DNA from: Methanoculleus methanifontis
GTDB lineage: Archaea > Halobacteriota > Methanomicrobia > Methanomicrobiales > Methanoculleaceae
Length of the DNA: 64,000 bases
Reading direction: 5' to 3'
Assembly: GCF_030464365.1 (NCBI RefSeq)
Contig: NZ_VCYI01000002.1
Span: 164,593-228,592, forward strand
Notes under the pieces: model-generated
Told to the model about the DNA's origin: nothing
Seen by the model: the letters and a program-made list of their open reading frames with translations, nothing else
The model's database searches: none
Position numbers and translations under genes: made by a program
In this document: positions 58,791 through 64,000 of the stretch, piece by piece
How the letters are laid out: each line of letters starts with the position of its first letter
Position numbering within the stretch: the stretch's first letter is position 1

Positions 58791-59075
58791 ATGAACGGTA
58801 TGAGCTTACTCACGGGACTCCTGGCTCTGATCCTGGTGATCGTCCTTGCATTCATCCTCTATAAGGTCGTGAAAAGCGTCACCACCCTCATCATAAACGC
58901 CGTCGTGGGCGTGATCCTGCTCTGGCTCATCAACCTCCTTGATCTGATGCAACTCTTCGGCCGGCCCGACATCCCGATCAACATCATCACCGTCCTGATA
59001 TGCGCAATCGGCGGGATATTCGGCGTCATCATCACGGCGGTGCTGCACCTCCTCGGGATACCGCTGACGTTCTGA
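58791..59075 (+). CDS. BofA-like small membrane protein (pro-sigmaK inhibitor family)
   Basis: A 94-residue protein of three hydrophobic segments: LLTGLLALILVIVLAFILYKVVKSV, NAVVGVILLWLINLL and the end GGIFGVIITAVLHLLGIPLTF. The last block is the typical BofA signature (G-x-x-G-x-x-x-x-x-L-x-x-x-G). In archaea its role is unknown, but in bacteria it controls a site-2 protease; an M50 protease is encoded at 1348, too far to claim a link. The start is ATG 58791. Confidence 0.78.
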   Translation: MNGMSLLTGLLALILVIVLAFILYKVVKSVTTLIINAVVGVILLWLINLLDLMQLFGRPDIPINIITVLICAIGGIFGVIITAVLHLLGIPLTF

Positions 59076-59078
59076 GGA

Positions 59079-59338
59079 CTACGCGGCCGGAGCGGCAACC
59101 CCCGCGATCGTCGGGCCGAACCGCCCCGGAACCAGGAAGGGCTTTCCCGCGGCGTTCGTGGCCTGCGCGTTGATGCAGGAGGGAACCCCGCGACCAGGAA
59201 CGTCGCCGTCGGCATCCTGAATATCGCCGCTTCCGAGACCGGCTCTCTCCTCGCAAGCCGGCTCCCGACCTCTTCTGCGAGCGCCGTTGCCACCTTCTCC
59301 GTATGCCCCTCGCCGGAGTAGTATACGGTGAGGATCAT
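59079..59338 (-). pseudogene. Frameshifted flavodoxin-like gene
   Basis: From ATG 59338 the frame reads MILTVYYSGEGHTEKVATALAEEVG, a flavodoxin FMN-binding start (S-G-x-G-H-T in place of S-x-T-G-N-T). After ATFLVAG the reading must shift to VPSCINAQATNAAGKPFLVPG, which ends at 59079. The middle of a normal flavodoxin is missing. It could also be two unrelated pieces. Confidence 0.45.
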
Positions 59339-59398
59339 CACTGCGGGGTGGCGCACGGACGCGGAACCATCATAACCCTCTGCCGATAAGACTTGAGC

Positions 59399-59578
59399 AT
59401 GCAGGAATACGGCCCCGGCATCGTCGGCGAAGTCCGGTTTTCCCGCCAGGACGGCGGCTACTACGTAGAGCTCTACGACCGGGAAGGGACCCCCGTCGGA
59501 AAGACCGGGTTCTGGACGACGGAAGCAAAAGCAAAAGAGGCGGCGCGGCGGCTCGCTGCGAAGGTGGGCGGGGAGTGA
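59399..59578 (+). CDS. Small conserved hypothetical protein
   Basis: A 59-residue basic/acidic protein: GIVGEVRFSRQDGGYYVELYDREGTPVGKTGFWTTEAKAKEAARRLAAKV. It looks like a single beta-sheet plus helix (DUF1508-like shape), without cysteines. The start is ATG 59399. No function assigned. Confidence 0.55.
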   Translation: MQEYGPGIVGEVRFSRQDGGYYVELYDREGTPVGKTGFWTTEAKAKEAARRLAAKVGGE

Positions 59579-59582
59579 TGCG

Positions 59583-60527
59583 TCACCGCCAGTCCGGGTG
59601 CGCCTCAGCGCAGCGGACGAGGGCGGCGATGCACCGGTTCTGCGGTGTCGGGATGCCGTGGCGCTCCCCGAGGCGTGCCACGTAGCCGTTGAGGAGATCG
59701 ATCTCCGTCCGGCGGCCCAGCCGGAGGTCGTGGTACATCGAGGGGTAGACCGCAGCGAAGTCGGGCACCTGCACGCGGAAGAGGTGTGCGAGGTAGTCGT
59801 CGACGGTCGCCCAGGGGAGCCGCACCCCTTCGGCACCGGCGACAGCGAAGGTCTCGCGGACGAGGCCGTCGACGATCCCGCGGATCTCCTCGTCGGCAGC
59901 CACCCCGACCGGGGCGCGGAGAAGAGCGCAGATCGGGTTCACCGCGATGTTGAGGAGGGCTTTCCCCCACTTGCCGGCGCGGATATCGGGTTCGGCCTCG
60001 ACCGGGATCCCGGCGGAGCGGACGATCCCGGTCAACTCCCCAAGAGCCTCGCCGGCATCGCCCGACCAGACCCCGAGCCGCATCGGGGCGCTCTCGCTCA
60101 AGACCCGGACGTGCCCCGGGCCCAGGACCGAGAAGTTCGTCGTCACGGTTCCGCCGATGACGGTATCGGTGTACCCCGCGATGACCTCTTCGTTGCCGAT
60201 CCCGTTCTGGAGGCTTACCGTCGGCCGGCCCCGGATCACTCCGGCGTACTCCTCACAGATCGCCCGGGTATCGGTGCCCTTCGCGGTGACGATGACGAAG
60301 TCAATCGCCGGCGGAACGTCGGCCGGCCCCGTGACCGGTATAACCTCCCTGACGGTCCCGTCTCCCCAGACGCCTTCCATCACGAGCCCCCGTTCCCGGA
60401 TTGCGCCGGCATGCACCGGCCGGCAGGCCGCGTAGACTGTTGCGACGCTCCCCAGTTTCCCCGCGAGCGCGAGGCCGACCGCCCCCGCGCCGAGGATCAG
60501 GACGGTCGGGCGTTTTAGTGACCCCAT
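59583..60527 (-). CDS. panE: 2-dehydropantoate 2-reductase (ketopantoate reductase)
   Basis: A 314-residue enzyme reducing ketopantoate to pantoate for coenzyme A. GAGAVG at 13-18 binds NAD(P)H; VTAKGTDTRA, SLQNGIGNEEVI and GKWGKALLNIAVNPICALL (catalytic Lys of WxK) are conserved family blocks, with EIDLLNGYVARLGERHGIPTP near the end. The start is ATG 60527; the open frame extends to 60896 but that part is antisense to the next gene's start. Confidence 0.9.
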   Translation of the reverse strand: MGSLKRPTVLILGAGAVGLALAGKLGSVATVYAACRPVHAGAIRERGLVMEGVWGDGTVREVIPVTGPADVPPAIDFVIVTAKGTDTRAICEEYAGVIRGRPTVSLQNGIGNEEVIAGYTDTVIGGTVTTNFSVLGPGHVRVLSESAPMRLGVWSGDAGEALGELTGIVRSAGIPVEAEPDIRAGKWGKALLNIAVNPICALLRAPVGVAADEEIRGIVDGLVRETFAVAGAEGVRLPWATVDDYLAHLFRVQVPDFAAVYPSMYHDLRLGRRTEIDLLNGYVARLGERHGIPTPQNRCIAALVRCAEAHPDWR

Positions 60528-60645
60528 GTTTCCCGTAGTTGCTGTTGGATCCCGGGGGTGATAACGGTGCGGTATCACGGGCCCGGAGGCCCCGGAAACC
60601 GGATAGCGAACGCTTTTCGTCCCGGGTGCTGAGGTATCATACCTG

Positions 60646-61476
60646 ATGAAGCACGTCACGAAGGTCGACGGCCGCCGCCAGCCGTTCGACCGGGGGAGGG
60701 TGCAGCGGACGCTCCGGAACATGGGCGTCGGCGCGGAGGAGGCCGAACGGATCGCCCACGAGATCGAGGAGTCGGTGCCGGACGGCGTGAAGACCAGAAC
60801 CGTCCTCCGGATGATCCGGGCCCGGGCAAAGGCCGTCCGCCCCGCCGTCAGCCACCGGACGAACCTCCGGAGAGCACTTGGCCTTCTGCGCTCCAAACCG
60901 GATTTTGAGGAGTTCGTGCGGGTCCTGCTCCGTGAGCACGGCTACCGGGTGGAGACCGGGTGCATCCTCGCTGGACTCTGCGGGGAGCACGAGGTGGACG
61001 CCATCGCAGAGAAAGACGGCACCACCCTCTTTGTCGAGGTGAAGCACCACGCAAGCCACCACCGGGTGACCGGCCTCGACGAAGGCCGGATCGCCCGGGC
61101 GATCGTCGAGGACCTCCAGGAGGGGTTCCGGTCGGGACGGTGCACCGTCTCGATCGACGGTGCCCTGATCGTCTGCAACACCAAACTTTCCGCACACGCG
61201 AAGCGCTACGCCACCTGCCGGGGGATCGGGCATATCGGGTGGGACTACCCGGAGGAGCAGAACCTCCGGGCGATGATCGAGGAGACGCAGTCCTACCCGG
61301 TAACGATCGTTACCGGGGTGGGCCGGTCGGTCTCCGCCAGGCTGGGCGCCGCCGGGTTCGTCACGGCAAAACAGATCGCCTACGGCGACGCCGCGGCCAT
61401 CGCCCGCGACGCGGGCATCCCTCTCAAGGAGGTGCTGTTGATCGCCGGCCGGGCGCGTGCCATCCTCGAACCATGA
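60646..61476 (+). CDS. ATP-cone plus Mrr-like PD-(D/E)xK nuclease plus helix-hairpin-helix protein
   Basis: A 276-residue three-part protein. Residues 3-85 are an ATP-cone (VTKVDGRRQPFDRGRVQRTL), known from ribonucleotide reductases as a nucleotide sensor. Residues 85-200 form an Mrr-type nuclease core with HEVDAIAEKD (Asp118) and LFVEVKHH (Glu131, Lys133). Residues 215-276 contain a helix-hairpin-helix repeat (VGRSVSARLGAAGFVTAKQIAYGDAAAIA). This suggests a nuclease controlled by nucleotide level. It is divergent from panE. Confidence 0.85.
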   Translation: MKHVTKVDGRRQPFDRGRVQRTLRNMGVGAEEAERIAHEIEESVPDGVKTRTVLRMIRARAKAVRPAVSHRTNLRRALGLLRSKPDFEEFVRVLLREHGYRVETGCILAGLCGEHEVDAIAEKDGTTLFVEVKHHASHHRVTGLDEGRIARAIVEDLQEGFRSGRCTVSIDGALIVCNTKLSAHAKRYATCRGIGHIGWDYPEEQNLRAMIEETQSYPVTIVTGVGRSVSARLGAAGFVTAKQIAYGDAAAIARDAGIPLKEVLLIAGRARAILEP

Positions 61477-61478
61477 GA

Positions 61479-62393
61479 TCAGGCGATCGCCCGGAGCTGT
61501 TCCTCGGTCGGGTTGATGAGGACGATCTCGGGCTGGCAGTTGAACCGGAGCTCCACTCCCGCAACACTCGAGGTGCAGACCCCGCGGGAGATGTAGGTGG
61601 GCGTCTTCCCGTCCCCGTCAAAGAGGCCGGCAAGTTCGAGGACGCCGAAGTCGTTGAGCTGGTTGACGACCGGGAAGAGGAACTGGCCGCCGTGGGTGTG
61701 GCCGGCGAGGATGAGGTCGGCGTCCCAGTCTGCCCGGCACGAGGGTTCGTGGATGAGGTAGAGGGTGAACGCGTCCGTTGCCGGAACCTCGGGCGGGTCC
61801 GCCATCCCGGCCCATCCGTCGTCGACCCCGACGATGACGATCTCTTCATCCCCGACGGGAACCCGGGCGTAATCGTTCCTGAGGACATGGACTCCGTTCT
61901 CTTCCAGCGCCGCGGTGAGATCGTCGGCAAACGCGATATCGGCGGAACCGTCGTTTAAGGCGGAGACGTCGTAGCCGTCGACGGCGGTCACGGCCGATGC
62001 CCAGGTGGCGACCGTCCTCTCGATGCCCGTCGGGCCGTCGATCCCCACCCGGTAGTCGTGGTTCCCGAGCACGGCGTAGACCGGGGCGTCGAGCGACCTC
62101 CAGACCTCCTGGGAGGCGAAGTCTTCCTCTTCACCGGTGACGAAGTCGCCGCCGATCAGGACGAGCGAGGGGTTCAGGCGGTTGACCTCGCGGATCACCT
62201 CCCGGACATGGTCGATGTTGGACGCCCTGACGTGGGGGTCGGTGATATAGACGATGCCTTTGGGTGCGCCGTCGATCGAGAGGACGGTCACCTCGACGGC
62301 CCGTGCTTCCCAGGCCATGTAGCCAGTCATGGAAGGAAGCACGATGAGCATGAATATCGCCATATGTCGCGCGTTGGGGGCTTTCAGATTCAC
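61479..62393 (-). CDS. Calcineurin-like metallophosphoesterase, membrane-anchored
   Basis: A 304-residue enzyme with an N-terminal hydrophobic segment (MAIFMLIVLPSMTGYMAW) and the metallophosphoesterase motifs: DPH (Asp52, His54), GGDF (near 81-84), GNHDY (near 113), and GHTHGGQ (near 237). The order is typical of YkuE-type outer-face phosphoesterases. The start is GTG 62393 or ATG 62363. Confidence 0.88.
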   Translation of the reverse strand: MNLKAPNARHMAIFMLIVLPSMTGYMAWEARAVEVTVLSIDGAPKGIVYITDPHVRASNIDHVREVIREVNRLNPSLVLIGGDFVTGEEEDFASQEVWRSLDAPVYAVLGNHDYRVGIDGPTGIERTVATWASAVTAVDGYDVSALNDGSADIAFADDLTAALEENGVHVLRNDYARVPVGDEEIVIVGVDDGWAGMADPPEVPATDAFTLYLIHEPSCRADWDADLILAGHTHGGQFLFPVVNQLNDFGVLELAGLFDGDGKTPTYISRGVCTSSVAGVELRFNCQPEIVLINPTEEQLRAIA

Positions 62394-62451
62394 TGTATTT
62401 TATTCGACCTTCCGGATATAAATACGATCCGCAGGATCGGATCCGCCCGGT

Positions 62452-63153
62452 TCAGCGGCTGCGAGCCGGATCGATCGGATCGCCCACGATATCGGGGGGT
62501 TCCGCACCGGAAGACGGTTCGGCGAAGGACCGGATAAACCGGTGCTCTTCGCCCCTTGCGAGGACGATAGCGGCGAAGGCGGCGACGATCACGCCGCCGA
62601 CGAGATCGACGACGAGATCCCACATGGTATCGGTGTTGCCGAGCTGGAGGTTCGTGCCGAAGACCTGGTCGACCACAAACTCATAGATCTCCCAGACAGC
62701 CCCTGCCGCGAGCGTCGAGATCAGGATGAAGAGGGCGGTGGCTGGACCCGTCAGCCGGACATCTCCCTGGTGTTCGGCGAGGAGCGCGAGGAAGAAGGCG
62801 ATAAGCCCGACGGTGACCGAGGCGACGAGATGAGCCAGTTTGTCGTAGTAGGGCGCGAGGGTGACGTAGTATTCCCCGATGTGCCCCATGACATGGATAT
62901 AGAAGGAGACGGCGACGAGGAGGTTGATCTCCCAGGGGAGGCAGAGGCGCAGGTTTCTCGTCATGAAGGACGGTGTCATCGTCAGGAGGAACGCGAAGGT
63001 TGCCGAGAGCCCGAGGAAGTACTCTCCTGCCAGGATGCTCAAGGCCGCGGCGAGGAGTATGAGGCCCTGGATGGTGTAGGTGAGATAGATCCCGCGCAGG
63101 GGGTTCGAGCATGCCATGGGGACGTCGGGTGGATACTCCTGGCAGATATACAT
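62452..63153 (-). CDS. Multi-span membrane protein, YjdF/DUF2238-like
   Basis: A 233-residue protein with about six membrane helices: IQGLILLAAALSILAGEYFLGLSATFAFLLT, INLLVAVSFYIHVMGHIGEYY, DKLAHLVASVTVGLIAFFLALL and AGAVWEIYEFVVDQVFG. The sequence DTMWDLVVDLVGG is the YjdF family marker. Function unknown. The tail is acidic. The start is ATG 63153 or ATG 63117. Confidence 0.8.
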   Translation of the reverse strand: MYICQEYPPDVPMACSNPLRGIYLTYTIQGLILLAAALSILAGEYFLGLSATFAFLLTMTPSFMTRNLRLCLPWEINLLVAVSFYIHVMGHIGEYYVTLAPYYDKLAHLVASVTVGLIAFFLALLAEHQGDVRLTGPATALFILISTLAAGAVWEIYEFVVDQVFGTNLQLGNTDTMWDLVVDLVGGVIVAAFAAIVLARGEEHRFIRSFAEPSSGAEPPDIVGDPIDPARSR

Positions 63154-63263
63154 AACCGCCCCGGAGGCGATCTCCGGGGGTTCCGCCGGGGCGTCGTTGC
63201 AGTCAACCAGAGCGAGACCACCGCTCGTTGCGCTTACGGGAGAATATTTGATATCCTAGCAGT

Positions 63264-63273
63264 CGTATAAATT
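63264..63273 (+). promoter_or_regulatory. TATA box of the aIF1A gene
   Basis: CGTATAAATT; transcription would begin near 63295, upstream of the probable aIF1A coding start. Confidence 0.5.
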
Positions 63274-63317
63274 GGTCATACAAACGACCGGATACTCTGG
63301 AACATGGGGTTGATGAA

Positions 63318-63644
63318 CTGACAGATCCTACGAAGCGCAAACCCGGGTCCAACGGAGAAGGATCGGGGGATGAGGTTATCCGCGTGCGCCTGCCGAACAA
63401 GAAGAACCGGGAGATGTTCGCAAGCGCCGAACTGATGCTCGGGGCAAACCATATCAAGATCCGCTGTTTCGACGGGGTGACACGCGTCGGGCGGATCAAG
63501 GGCAAGATCAAGAAGAAGGTCTGGATCCGGGAAGGAGACGTTCTGGTGGTCGTCCCGTGGAGTTTCCAGGACGAGAAGTGCGATGTCGTCTACCGCTACA
63601 CGAGGCCCCAGGTGGAATGGCTCCGGAAGAACCGGTATCTCTGA
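63318..63644 (+). CDS. Translation initiation factor aIF1A
   Basis: An S1-like OB-fold protein: DEVIRVRLPNKKNREMF, AELMLGANHIKIRCFDG, RVGRIKGKIKKKVWIREGDVLVVVPW and VYRYTRPQVEWLRKNRYL are the universal eIF1A/aIF1A blocks. It promotes scanning and start-site selection on the small subunit. The start is uncertain: GTG 63384 would cut the first strand (VIRV). The natural N-terminal tail TDPTKRKPGSNGEGSGDE is in frame upstream with only CTG 63318 (or 63297) available. I give CTG 63318. Confidence 0.88.
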   Translation: MTDPTKRKPGSNGEGSGDEVIRVRLPNKKNREMFASAELMLGANHIKIRCFDGVTRVGRIKGKIKKKVWIREGDVLVVVPWSFQDEKCDVVYRYTRPQVEWLRKNRYL

Positions 63645-63689
63645 TATCCTTTTTTACTCCATACCCTCCACCCGCCGGGAGATCGGGCA

Positions 63690-63788
63690 CAGTACTTCGC
63701 TAAAATGGCTGAGGTAGTTTTCAAGAGGTCAACCCATTGACTTCCCTTTGCGTTCTTCGCGGCCCGCACCTGGCGGTGCTCAAGCTCG
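63690..63788. repeat. Dispersed repeat copy R2
   Basis: Counterpart of R1 at 46049-46147; both start CAGTACTTCGCTAAA, share CATTGACTTCCCTT and end GGTGCTCAAGCTC, and both lead into palindromes. R2 follows the aIF1A gene. Confidence 0.65.
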
Positions 63789-64000
63789 CTGCGCTCGCAC
63801 TTCGCGTGAGTTGATGGGCGAAGATACCAATACGGTCTCACGCGAAGAGCGCGAAGCCGCGAAGTGCGATGTTCCATCAGGAACAGAGCTCGAGCACCGC
63901 AAGGTGTGAAGTGCGATGTTCCATCAGGAACAGAGCTCGAGCACCGCAAGGTGTGAAGTGCGATGTTCCATCAGGAACCGAGCTCGAGCACCGCAAGGTG
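63765..64000. repeat. Palindrome array 5, 47-bp direct repeats running off the window
   Basis: Three direct repeats of 47 bases start at 63861, 63908 and 63955, the third cut by the window end. Each has GAAGTGCGAT, hairpin GTTCC-ATCA-GGAAC, linker AGAGCTCGA, and a GCACC/GGTGT hairpin. The reverse complement has the same module order as array 1. Before it, other hairpins (GCACC-TGGC-GGTGC, GCGAAG modules) lie at 63765-63860. Confidence 0.85.

Noticed and set aside
63861..64000. CRISPR array at the right edge
   Set aside because: Units of 47 bases are identical throughout, including the part that would be spacer.

Overview
The window reads as a high-GC euryarchaeal genome, most likely a hydrogenotrophic methanogen of the Methanomicrobiales (Methanoculleus-like; this is inference from gene content, no 16S or mcr gene is present). 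Archaeal signs are an AglB/STT3 oligosaccharyltransferase, an aIF1A, an Orc1/Cdc6 protein, iron-sulfur flavoproteins of the methanogen Isf type, a desulforedoxin/rubrerythrin/peroxiredoxin oxygen-defence set, TATA-type promoters about 28 bases before start codons, and short oligo-T terminators.

Layout. 0-14.8 kb is core: end of argJ, argB, chorismate mutase, an M50 protease, a giant multi-PAS histidine kinase, two Isf-type flavoproteins, a BCCT transporter with a UspA-type protein, and redox-stress genes (peroxiredoxin, AhpD-like protein, desulforedoxin, rubrerythrin, a glutaredoxin-thioredoxin reductase fusion). 14.8-25 kb is an accessory stretch holding two MNT/HEPN pairs, a CDP-alcohol phosphatidyltransferase and aglB, two RelBE pairs, a TnpB element sitting in a reconstructible target gene, VapBC, transposase debris and arrays of short palindromes. 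25.3-38.7 kb is a surface-glycan locus: five glycosyltransferases, a Wzm/Wzt exporter, a coiled-coil methyltransferase, a sulfatase-fold membrane enzyme, a kinase-like/methyltransferase protein and a small membrane protein. Much of it is AT-richer than its surroundings, and it is flanked by an N-terminal and a C-terminal piece of IS5-type transposase and by palindrome arrays. 39-50 kb mixes more toxin-antitoxin modules, an Orc1/Cdc6 gene preceded by repeats, nucleotide-sugar genes, and decayed duplicates of neighbouring genes. 50-55.4 kb carries a UDP-sugar pathway (dehydrogenase, 2-epimerase, Gfo/Idh oxidoreductase, DegT aminotransferase) that plausibly makes the acidic diacetamido sugar for the glycan. 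55.6-64 kb returns to ordinary genes (DUF2341 surface protein, HI0933-type flavoprotein, transglutaminase-like, PanE, ATP-cone/Mrr nuclease, metallophosphoesterase, YjdF-like, aIF1A), ending in another palindrome array that runs off the window.

The most unusual signal is a family of short palindromic elements. One form is tandem arrays of UUCG-like mini-hairpins joined by a near-constant linker (about 47-51 bp per unit). The other is solitary two-hairpin elements of about 50 bp. Two solitary elements lie inside the coding frames of recognisable genes (an IS5 transposase remnant and a DUF3368 toxin), which suggests the elements move.
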